Below are positions 23,637-33,977 of a stretch of DNA of 64,000 nucleotides, one piece after another; within the stretch, counting starts at the first letter, position 1; each line of letters begins with the position of its first letter. Source of the stretch: Pleodorina starrii (taxonomy: Eukaryota; Chlorophyta; Chlorophyceae; Chlamydomonadales; Volvocaceae); contig BRXU01000026.1 in the NCBI GenBank assembly GCA_030267565.1, positions 1,302,001 to 1,366,000 on the forward strand, in the 5' to 3' direction. The translations under genes and the position numbers were made by a program. The notes under the pieces were generated by a model. The model saw only the letters and a program-made list of their open reading frames with translations. It made no database searches and was not told where the DNA came from.

Positions 23637-26600
23637 ATGGACGGACCCCACACCAGGATTGCATCAACGCGTCAGGCTCTTCCGCCCCCGGACAGGGCGC
23701 GGCAAGAGGCCTTGACGAACCTTGACTTGCTAAAAATTATGCGTTCATATATCAAGTCGATGCTGGAAGGACCGCAAGGCTACAAAGGACTTATTCTGGA
23801 CAAGGAAACTATGCGAATTTGCTCCAACTTGTATGGTCGGACGGAGCTCGCGGAGCAAAACGTTGTGCACGTGGAGTACATAGAAAAGAACGACGGGCGG
23901 AGTCACTCGGAGCTCACGGTGCGTTAATCCGTGGATTGTTGCTCCCGGCCCCAGAGCACCAGATCACTTGACCGCCTGGACAACAACCCTTGAAGCCCTA
24001 ACAGCAAATTCCGTCACCATGCAGGCTGTCTGCTTCCTGCGGCCAACCCGTGAGAACGTCGTACTGCTCAAGCGGGAACTCAAGTCGCCTCGATACCAGC
24101 ACTACCACATTCGTGAGTCCGGGTTTCTCGAACGCCAGCCCCCCTGATCACCAACAGGGTCGGGGGGGAGCCAGCTGTGAGGCCCCTAAACCTGCCAAGC
24201 AACAGGGGCCGGCACCCGTGTCAGCTCAGCGGGGCAGCGTCCAGCCACAAGCGGAACGCCACGACAGCCGCGTCCCGATGCGCACGGCACCGGTCCGTCT
24301 CCCATTCCCCACCTCTTTCCTTTCAATCACACATGTACCGCTCACCCCTGTCCGCCCTCCCTCCGGACCCCCGGACCGCCCCCCTCTGTCTTTTCCCTTG
24401 CTCCCGTCTCTCGGTCTGTCAGCCCGTTGCCTCCTCTGACAGCTGTACATTACCCCTCCCGCCCTCCCCTCCCGCCCTCCCCTTCCGCCTTCCTCTTCCG
24501 CCCTCCCCTCCCGCCCCCCCCCTTCCACCCAGATTTCGCCAACCTGCTCAGTTCGGTGAGCTCCATGTTCCTCCAGGAGCTGGCGGAGGCGGACGCGGCG
24601 GCGGAGAAGGTGGTGGAGGTGCAGGTGAGGGGTGTGTGTGTGGGGGGGGGAGAAGGTGGTGGAGGTGCAGGTGAGGGTTAAAAAAGAAGGTACCGCAGCG
24701 GAGGGACGGAGACGGCGTTACGCGTTAGCGAGCGGACCCGGAATCGGGTGGGAGAAGGAACCGGGGGTTCCGGCTTGTATTACGGTGACCGGTGCAGCTT
24801 GCGTCGGGAATCCATCCATAATCGGTCTTGAGAGCAATGCTTTCCCCCCATGCACCCTGCCCTCCCCCTGGGTCCTGGGTCCGTCCGACGTTGTCGTTCC
24901 ATCCCCTGTTCCATCGCCGTGGGTTCGCCGAACTTCCCCTCTTTCCCCCGCCCCGCGTAGCCCTAATTTCTCAATCACACCACCCCTCCCCCTCCCCCTA
25001 CGTGGACAATCCCCCTCTTTCCCCCCCCCCCCCGCGCTACCTCCATCTCCATCATCACCCCCCCTTCCTTCCCCGCTTCCCCGTTCGCTAACGCCGTCTT
25101 CGTCTCCGCTGCGGTATCTTTTTTACCCCGCTTCCCTGCCCGGTGTAGGAGGACTATGCGGACTTCCAGGTGCCCGACTCGCACCACTTTGTTATCCCGG
25201 TGCCCCGCAACGAGCTGCTGTTCTCGGTGCGGCAGCCGGGGGCGGCACCCTCAGCGGCGGAGTACGAGCTCATCGACAGATGTGTGCAGGCAAGAGGACG
25301 GGCCAGGGGGGGGCGGGGCGGGCGGCCGGGGGCAGGAGCAGGGGCAGGGGAGTAGGTAGGGGCAGGGTAGTAGGTAGGGGCGGGCGTGTGTGGTGGGGGC
25401 GGGTGTGTGGTGGGAGCGGGGGTTGCTAGGGGCCGGAAATCGCTAGGGGCGGGAGTTGCTAGGGGGAAGAAGAGGCGGTGGGGGCGGGTGGTGGGGGTGC
25501 GGGTGGGGGCGGGCTGGCGGGTGGGTGGGTGGGTGGGCGGGAGCAGAGTGCGGCGCAGCGGTCTGGGAGGTCCACGCGGGTGCTGCAGGTGTGTGTGTAT
25601 TTGTGTGTATTTGTGTGTGTGTATTCATGTGTGTGTTTGTGCTGCTTGCACGTGCATGGTTGGGCTAGGGTGGGCTAGGGTGGGGCCCGCGCGCGCCCGC
25701 GCGAAGACTGCATGCACAGCACACACAGGTGTGTGTATACCCCTCTCCTCCAACTCCTCTCCGCTTCCGGTGGTCAACCTGGCAGCTTTTAACTCGTCTT
25801 GGACTGCTGTAACCTAACCCCCTTCCCCGCCCTCCCTCCCCTGCCCTCCCGTCCCCTCCCGTCCTCCCTGCTGCCACCCCCCAGGGCCTTTCCGCGGTGT
25901 TCCTGGCTCTGCGGCGGCGGCCCATCATCCGCTACCAGCGCGGCTCTGAGCTGGTGGCGCAACTGGCCAAGAGCCTGCACCTGCTCACATACAAGCAGGT
26001 GGGCACACCCGGGGGTGGGGGTGGGGGTAATTAAAACGGCCCGGGACGAGGGAACGCAACACAGTTACCTGGGGGTGGGGGGCAGGAGTGATATATTCCT
26101 TTATATGACAATGAGACACTGCGGACGTTGTTGACCCCCGTTGGGGGTGGGGGGGGCAGGGGGTGGGAAAGAAGGGCCCGGCATCCTGACGAGTCACGGG
26201 TGGTGGTGTCTTGATGTGTATGTGGGGTGGGGGTGGGATTGAAGAGTGAATGTGTGCAAGAATGGAACAAGAAGCCCTGCGGGGCCCTGGTGGTGGTGGG
26301 GGGGGCGGGGAAAGGGGGGTTAGAGTATGGCAATGCAAAGAGGCAGGCAGTCTGGCAGGGCTGACAGAGGTGCGGGGAAGGGGATGGGGGGTCACTGGAG
26401 GGCTTCTGAGTTCGGTGGGTGGGTGGGTGGGTGGGTGGGTGGACCTGGTTGCCAGCCTCCAGCCGGCCTCCTGGTGGGTGGGGATGGGGGTGGGGGGGGC
26501 GCGGTAAGGAAGGAAGGGGAGGCGCATTATGTGAGGGGGGTCATCCACGTGTGTGGGGGGGGGGCGGGGGAGGGTGTGGCAGCCGGGGAGAGGTGGGGCC

Positions 26601-29600
26601 GTGGAGGGCGCACTCCTGGGACTTAGCGGGGGCCAAACGGAGCCAAACGGGGCGAAGGCCTGCCCGCCGAAAACCCCCACACGAGCCAGCCTGCAGGGCC
26701 GCACACCGACTCGCAGTCTCGTCGATGTCGCTCAGCTGATGCCGCTGCCCCTCCCCGCCGCTGCTGTTCCCGATGCCCGCTGCCGCGGCCCCTCCCTGCC
26801 GCTGCTGCTCCCTCCGCGCAGGAGTCGGCCGTGTTCGACTTTGGCGTGTCCCGCTCTGCGCCGCCGGTTGTGCTGCTGCTGGACCGCCGGGACGACCCCG
26901 TCACGCCGCTGCTCAGCCAGGCAGGACAGGGCAGGACAGGGCAGGACAGGGCAGGGCAGGGACAGGCCAACTGCAGGACAGGCCAGGGCAGGACAGGACA
27001 CCCTCCCCCCCCCACTCGTCCCTTGCTTTCCCCCCTCGTCCTTTGCTTGACGAACCAGGCACGGTTTCGGGGCCCTCCGGCGACCCTTTCCACACCCACC
27101 CACCCACCTAGCCCCCCCTCCCCCTCCCGTGCCGTCCCTTGCCCCCACCCCGGCTCCTGGGTTTCCATCCGCCAGCGTCGGCCCTCGGCTACCCCGCGCT
27201 GGATCTTTTTCTCACCCCCACCCCCCAAGGCTCCGGGCCCCCGCGCCCGCTGTTTCCGCAGCGGGTCCTCTTCCTTCCACTCACCCGCCCCCTCAGGCTC
27301 CGGGGCCCCCTCCCGCCTCTCCGCTCCATCGCTGAGATCCGTGATCCTTACCTCCCACCTCGCCCCTGTTGCAATCCAATCAACTCCCCTTTCCCCCCTC
27401 CCTCCCTCCCTTCTCTCCCCTCCCTCCCTCCCTCCCTGCAGTGGTCCTACCAAGCCATGGTGCACGAGCTGGTGGGCATTGTGGACAACATCGTGCGGCT
27501 CACCAGTACCAAGGTGGGGCCACTGGGGCAGCCGCTGGGGGGGGGGATCTGGGGGCTTTGGGAGGGGGCGGATGGGGGCTTTGGGGGGGGGAGTGGGGGG
27601 TTAAATGAAAATACCGCTTTGGGAGGGGTGTCGGCGACCTGGGGGGGGCTTGCGACCTGGGGGCTGGGGAGGGTGCCTGGGGCGCTGGGTAGTTGAGGGC
27701 TGGGGGGCGGAGGGTGCTGGGAGCCCAGGGGCCTGGGGGGCTGGGAACTGGAGACCTAGGGGGCGACCTGGGTGCGGCCGGGGAGGGGGCCTGGGTGTGT
27801 GTATGGGGGGGATGCGTGCAGGAGGCCGAATACCAGACGGCGCGCCCAGCCAATCCAAGCTAATCCAATCCAATCCAATCCAGGTTCAGCCTGTAGAGGT
27901 AGCAACAGCTGGACACTGTTGGAGTGGGTGCAGTGGGGAGGGTGGTGTGGAGGGGCAGGTGCTGCGGGCGGTTTGGGCGGTGGGGGGCCGCCCCTCCACA
28001 TCGACCCGGGCTCCTCGTTGTCGTTGCATGACGGTAGTTTGGTACGAGGGTTAATGTTCAGGCCCTGGACATAATCACACACATACACACCGCTGCGTTT
28101 CTGTCATCCTTAGGATGCCGCCCCCCCCCCATCTCTTCCCCGGGTCGCTACCTTTCTCTGTCTCTTGGGGCCAGGCTCTTGACACAGCATGTACCGTTCC
28201 TCGCATTCGCGGCGTTCCGCAAAATCTCTTTTCCCCCACCCCGGCTCCGGCCTATACGTGGATAACCCCGGACCCCCTACACCCTCCCCCCCCCAACCCG
28301 CTTGGCAGGTTCCGGAGCAGTTTCGGGAGATTGTGTTCGACGCCCGGCAGGACGACTTCCTGCGCCGCCACCTGTACCGCAACTTTGGCGAGGTGTGTGT
28401 GTGTGGGGGGGGATGAGGTGTGTGTGGAGAGTGTGGGGGAGGGTGTGGGGGCGGCAAAAAAGAAAAGATGCTGCAGCGGAGGGGGCGACGGAGTTGCAGA
28501 GCGGGGGTGGGGGTGTGTGAGGGGGTGTGTGAGGGGGTGTGTGTGAGGGTGGGGTGTGTGAGGGGGGGAGCGAGGGGGGCGTGTGTGTGTGTGACGCCCA
28601 CACACACGCCCTTCTGTTACTTTACCGTTCACGGGCTCCGGCCCATACGTGGATAACCCCCACCCCCTCACGCACACCCCCCCTCTCACACCTCAAACAC
28701 CCTCGCCTACGCATCCCTCTTCCCTCTCTAACTTACACACACTCTCTCTCTCTCTTCCTCTCACACGCCCCCTCCCCCCCTCCACACACACACCCTAACT
28801 GCCCCCCCCCAAAGGCCATACCCCATGATTATGGCGGGGGCAGTTTGCTGCAATCAGTACCAAACACGCATCGCACTCCCATCATCATCATCATCCCCCC
28901 TACTACATCATCAACATCATTAACATCATCCCCCCCCTTACACCCCCTAAACACCCCCCTCCCCCCTTACACTCCCCTCCCCCCCTTCCCCCTCCCCCCC
29001 AGGTTGGCTCCTCCGTCAAGTCCCTGGTTGAGCAGTTCCAGTCTGCCTCCACCAAGCACTCCAAGGTAGACTCGCTGGAGGACATGCGCCGATTCGTACT
29101 GGAGCACCAGGACTTCCAGAGGCTGCAGGTGGGCGGCTGGGGAGGGGTTGGTGTGGGGAGGGGAGGGGGAGGGGGGGTAAAAAGAAAATACTGCAGCGGA
29201 GACGGAGACGGCGTGAGCGAACGGACCCAGAACCCAGCAGGGGAGAGGGGGTTAGGTGTGAGGGAGTGCGTGTGTGTGGGGGGGTGGGAGGGAGGAAGGG
29301 GGGGTGAGAGAGAGGGAGTGTGCGTGTGGGCGGGGGAAGGCCGCGGGGGGGGGGGAGGATAGGAGACAGCCCAAACGAGCAGGCTGACAGGTGGGGGAAA
29401 TGTGTTTGTGTGTGGGGGGGGCCGGGGTAGAAATATGGAAGAGGCCGTAGCGGAGGGACGTTGGCGACCCGGGGCAGGTTGGGAAAGGGGGGAGTGTGGG
29501 GCATTGTGGTATGGAGGCGTATGGGTATGGGGTAAAGCAACGAGCGCTCCACCGGGCTTTGCGTCAACCCCGCGCCTCTGCCCGCGCCTCGGCCCGTGCC

Positions 29601-32600
29601 TGTGCCTACAAACGAAGCCCAGCCCAGCCCACGTTCGGTACCCTCTCTCGCTACCCGGTCCATCTCACATCGGCATATGCCGCTGCCCCTGCCCATTCCC
29701 TCACCTCCCTTCCCTCCCGCTGCTGCTGCTGCTGCTGCCCCTGCTCCTGCTGCTCGTGCTGCTCGTGCTGCTGCCGTCCTCCTGCCCCTGCTGTTGCTTC
29801 TGGTGCTTTCTTGTTCCTGTAGGGCAACGTGTCCAAGCACGTGAACCTGATGACTCAGCTCAGTGAGATGGTGGCGGGCAGGGACCTGATGGAGGTGTCC
29901 ATGGTAGGAGGGCGGGAGGGGGGGACGGGGGGGAGGGGGGGGAGGGGGGGGGGTGGGGGGGGAGGGGGGGGGCAACGGAAGTGTCTGTGGTAGGGCGGGG
30001 TGGGGGTGGGGTGGGGTGGGGTAGGGTGGGGTAGGGCGGGGTGGGGGTGGGGTGGGGTGTGGTCGGGCAAAAGCTAGAGAACCGCAAGTAATCGAGGCGG
30101 CCCCGGTGGGGGCGGTCCTGGTGGGATGGAGCGGGTCGAGCGGCCGCTTTGGACGGTCGGATACTCTACACCCCCCCCCACACACACACACACCAGTTGC
30201 CCCCGTTTCCCCCTCACCTCGTCCGCAGTGTCTCATTGTTATTATGAAGGAGCATATCACTCCCTGATCCCGCCTCCCCTTCCCTTCCCTCCCCTTCCCT
30301 CCCCAGGCGGAGCAGGAGTTGGCCAACCCCGCCGCCAGCCTCACCTCCGCCGCCTCCTTCGAGGAACTCGCCCGCCTGCTGAGGGCCAGCAACACGCAAG
30401 ACGTCGACAAGGTGGGGAGGGGGGAGGGGCGGGGGGCTCGTGGCTGGGGGGGGTAAGGGGTTCACAAGATCACAACGACGCCGGGGGAGGGGGGGAGGGG
30501 GCTCTTGGGGGGGAGAGGGGTTCACAACGATGCCGGGGGGAGGGGGTTTTCGTAATACCGGTAAAGATGTGAGGATGGTATTGCAGCGATGGGACGGAGG
30601 CGGGTGGCTGGCCGGGCGGGGGGTGGGATGTGAGGGCCTTACGATGGAGAACACGGATGGTCTGATGGTCCGATCCCACAGCGAGATTCATCGTCATCGT
30701 CTCCCCCCAAAAGCTGACGCCCTCCGCGCCGACCGCCAACCGTCGACCGCTGCGTCGGCGTTGGCGTCCGCTACGGCCCCTGCTCCGGCCCCGGTCCCGG
30801 CCCCCAACCACCTCACCTCGCACCGTCTCTTGACTGTACTACGCCCGTTGTTCTGTCGTACACAGGTCCGACTGGCGATGCTGTACGCGCTCCGTTTCGA
30901 GCCCGACACGCCGCGTGTACGGCAGATGCTGGACTTTCTGGCCTCCACGGGGGTCAAGGACAGGTGAGTGTGTGAGTGCGCGTGTGCGTACATGTGATGT
31001 ATGTGTACATACGTGTGCAGATTTGTATATATGTGTGTATATGTACATGTATACGTGTGTGTGCACGCCCCTTTGCCGGTGTGTGTGTGTGTGTATGTGT
31101 AGGGGGGGAGGGGTGTTCGCATTTGCGGAGAAGTTCCCTGCTTCCTGGGGAGGGGAAAGGAGGGGAGGGTAGAGGAGGGAGGGTAGTGGAGAGGAGGGGA
31201 CAGGAGGGGAGGGGACAGGAGGGGAGGGCTACTGAGTCCGAGAGCGCAGCGATGGACTACCGTAACGTGCTGGGGTAACGTGGGCGTGTTGGGGGACAGG
31301 GCGAGTTGGCTGAGATGCCAGCCGGCTTGCTGGCGGGCGGGCGGGTTGTTGAGTGGCTGCACGGGGCCGGGGGGGGATGTGGCGCCCCCCGTCCACGGCT
31401 GCTGTTCCCGCCTCACCATCGCCTCCCGTCTGCCGCCTCCCGCCACCGTCCTTCCACCGTCCCCCTCCGTCCGCCCCAAGGGAGCCCCGGCTGTACGCCG
31501 CGGCCGAGACCATCCTGCGGTACGGCGGCTCGTCCCGCCGCGCAGGAGACCTGTACGGCAGCCGGAACCTGCTGCAGAAGGCACGCAACGTGCTCAAGGG
31601 GCTGCAGGTGAGCTGTGTGTATTTGGGTGGGTTGGGTTGTGGGTGGGGGGTTTGGGGTGGGGGAGAGTGAAGGGGGAAGGGGCGGAAGGAGTACGGCGGA
31701 AGCAGCATCCCTTTTCGGACTTTTGACCCTCGGAATTCCCCCGCGGCCCGAGCTCCTGTTCTCTCCTCCTCCTCCCCCCTCCCCCTCCCCCTCCCCACTT
31801 CTGCTGGAGATATCAGGTAATCCTCAGGTAATATCCCAGGTAACTGCGTTGTGTTCCCTCGTTCCGGGCCGTTTTAATTACCCCCTCCCCCTCCTCCTCC
31901 CCCAGGGTGTTGACAACGTGTACACTCAGCACACCCCGCTGCTGACGGAGACGGTGGCGGCGCTGGCAGCCGACCGACTGGACCCGCTGGCCTACCCCTA
32001 CATGGCGGCCACGGGCGAGGAGGCGGCGGTGATGGCGGCAAACGCCAAGCGGGCGCCGCCGCGGGAGGTGCGTCCGTGCGCGCGTGCCTGCGTGCTGCTG
32101 CTGCATACCTGCCTGCCTGCCTGCCTGCTGCGGGGGGCGGGAACAAGGGGTGGGGGTCGGAAGAGGGGGTTGCTGCGGGGTAACTAGCTACTTGAAAGGC
32201 GATGTCGGTGCTCCGTGTTTTCCTGGGTCCTGGGTCCGGGTCGCCGCCGCCGCCGCCGCCTCGCCACTACCCGTCAGGCCCTCCGGCTCTTTGCGGGTGC
32301 GGCAACTCCCGCTATCGGCTCGCGGCCTTGGGCTGCGGCGCGCACGCCGTTCTCCATTGAATATGATGATGCGTTTCGTGGGTTTCGCGGTGCAACGCAA
32401 GTGCACGCAACGCATGTGCATGCATGCAACGCGCTCCGGGTCTAAACCCTAAAACCCGCGTGGCCCTGCGCAGGTGATTGTGTTCATCGTCGGCGGCACC
32501 ACCTACGAGGAGGCCAAGGCAGTGGCGGAGATGAACGAGCGGCAGGCGGCGGCCGCGGCGGCGGCGGGCGCCGCGGGTGGCGGCGGCGCCGCCGCCGCCG

Positions 32601-32803
32601 GCGTCGCCGGCGTCGGCCCCGGCGGCGCCGCCGGCGTCACGCCGCGTGTGCTGCTGGGCGGCACCGCCATCCTCAACTCCGCCGCCTTCATGTCGGCGAT
32701 CACGGCGGGACTCAACATTCCGGCGCCGTCGGGCGGCGGCGGCGGCAGCGGCGGCGGTGCCGCGGCGGGGGTCGCCGGGCCGACGGGCGCGGGCGCGGTC
32801 TGA
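23637..32803 (+). CDS. VPS45: VPS45, Sec1/Munc18-family regulator of endosomal SNARE fusion
   Basis: Binds the syntaxin of TGN/endosomes and promotes SNARE assembly. Fifteen exons, 666 residues: 23637-23918, 24025-24112, 24533-24624, 25149-25289, 25885-25998, 26822-26920, 27442-27513, 28309-28392, 29003-29128, 29823-29903, 30307-30411, 30866-30963, 31481-31607, 31906-32067, 32474-32803. Diagnostic blocks in order: MRSYIKSMLEG, LILDKETMRICSNLY, AVCFLRPTRENVVLL, FVIPVPRNELL, FLALRRRPIIRYQ, VVLLLDRRDDPVTPLLSQ, WSYQAMVHELVGI, MLYALRFE, GVDNVYTQHTPLL, VIVFIVGGTTYEEA, VLLGGTAILNS. The family is usually about 570 residues; the excess is mainly an Ala/Gly insertion in the last exon between NERQ and VLLGG plus a Gly/Ala tail. 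Introns after exons 4 and 6 have GC donors. Start is the first Met in frame and gives the usual N-terminus. Confidence 0.95.
24677..24736 (+). repeat. Intronic short repeat family C, long copy in VPS45
   Basis: Reads GGTTAAAAAAGAAGGTACCG, CAGCGGAGGGACGGAGACGG, CGTTACGCGTTAGCGAGCGG. This is the most complete copy. VPS45 intron 24625-25148. Confidence 0.75.
25081..25128 (-). repeat. Intronic short repeat family C, reverse copy in VPS45
   Basis: Plus strand reads CCGTTCGCTAACGCCGTCTT, then CGTCTCCGCTGCGGTATCTT and TTTTACC. It sits in the same intron as the copy at 24677, in opposite orientation. Confidence 0.75.
26084..26131 (+). repeat. Intronic short repeat family B, copy in VPS45
   Basis: Reads AGGAGTGATATATTCCTTTA, then TATGACAATGAGACACTGCG and GACGTTG. 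VPS45 intron 25999-26821. Confidence 0.7.
26921..27000 (+). repeat. 10-bp repeat GCAGGACAGG starting at a VPS45 splice donor
   Basis: Repeated GCAGGACAGG units start exactly at the exon 6 boundary, so the 5' splice site is itself part of the repeat. Confidence 0.8.
28241..28266 (-). repeat. Intronic short repeat family A, reverse partial copy in VPS45
   Basis: On the plus strand it reads CCGGCTCCGGCCTATACGTG then GATAAC, the reverse complement of most of the family A unit. It lies in the VPS45 intron 27514-28308. Confidence 0.7.
28452..28499 (+). repeat. Intronic short repeat family C, diverged copy in VPS45
   Basis: Reads GGCAAAAAAGAAAAGATGCT, then GCAGCGGAGGGGGCGACGG. VPS45 intron 28393-29002. 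Confidence 0.6.
28625..28657 (-). repeat. Intronic short repeat family A, reverse full copy in VPS45
   Basis: Full-length reverse-orientation copy (CCGTTCACGGGCTCCGG, then CCCATACGTGGATAAC) in the VPS45 intron 28393-29002. Diverged relatives are visible at 7021-7056, 11717-11752 and 34177-34207. Confidence 0.75.
29177..29225 (+). repeat. Intronic short repeat family C, copy in VPS45
   Basis: Reads [52 protein letters not shown]45 intron 29129-29822. Weaker relatives are seen at 6684, 22262, 29426 and 30563. Confidence 0.7.
29925..30062 (+). repeat. G-rich GGGGT/GGGGTAGGG tract
   Basis: Nearly pure G-rich plus strand in the VPS45 intron 29904-30306, with many runs of four or more G. Potential to fold as G-quadruplex is inferred from composition. 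Confidence 0.75.
30220..30269 (-). repeat. Intronic short repeat family B, reverse copy in VPS45
   Basis: Plus strand reads CGTCCGCAGTGTCTCATTG, then TTATTATGAAGGAGCATATC and ACTCCCTGAT. VPS45 intron 29904-30306. Confidence 0.7.
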
Positions 32804-33946
32804 GCTAACGGCCGGGGGGTGGGTGGGGGTGGGAGGGGAAGTCAGGGAGCTGCCGCGCGTTGCGTTGCGTTGGCAGGGTGGCAGGGTGGCGGGATGGCGG
32901 GATGACTGGATTGCGGGGCCGTACTCCCAGGACAGGAAAGACGCACCCGTGCAGCAGCAGCAGCAGCAGCAGCAAAGGAACGGGGAGTCGGCTTGTCGTG
33001 CGGCGAGCGGGCCGTCATCGTTCGTCCTGAGGGGGGGGGCGGTGCGACACTAACGGGGGGGGGATGACCCCTGAGTGGTCGGGGCTGTCGCGTCGTGGGC
33101 CGCGGCGCGCCGCGCCGCGGTCGCGGTCGCGGCGCCCGTCGACAGATCGACGCGGGGCGCCGCAGCGGTGGCGGTGGCAGCGCGGCGGGGCGGAGTGGGG
33201 TCCCGCATGGGCGCTTACCCGCACGGGGGCGAAGAGCGACGTAGTCGAGAAAGCCGAGGTGGGTGGAGACGGCGCGACGCCACCGGGGTGGGCGGGTGTG
33301 CCGCGGTGAGGTGGGAGCTTGGGGGTGGAAAGGACGGTACCGTCTGACGTGCCAAAAGAGAGCGCGCGGGCGCTGCTCGCTCTTCAAGAAGAGCTGCCCG
33401 CGCCGGCGAGATGCTCGCTTTGCTTATTGCTTTGCTTTGCTCGGTGTGTGTGTGTGTGTTCGCGCTGCGCGGCAGCCCGCGCCGGCCAAGCTGACGACAC
33501 GGCGGTGCTCGCGACCGCCCAGTCAGCTCCTCGACCGCCGCCAGCCAGCCCGCGACTCCGTGTGGAGTACTGTCGTACAGGTGTCGTACAACCGTCGTAC
33601 GGTCATCGCCATCGTACAGCAGAGGCCCAGGCGCTGGGCACACAGCGCGCGCGCGCCGCAGCACGGCGGCACGGCGGCCCGACACAGCTTCAGCCCCAGC
33701 CTTTCGTCCCCAGGATTGGGAAAGTATGAAAGCTCTTTTGGCTGGCGTCTTTTAGGGTTTCCAGGCCCCTTGAACTCTCGATCACGCGGTGAGCGGTAGA
33801 ACCCTTGCTGTGCCGCGCAGCCAGCATTGATTTGCTACGGCTGGAAGTGCGAACCCCAGCCAGTCTCCTGAAAGGGGTTTCATGGTGACGGTATGCGAAG
33901 ACCGACAGCAGCAGCAGCAGCCGCTGGCACACACGGTATTGCCCCC

Positions 33947-33977
<31 letters not shown>

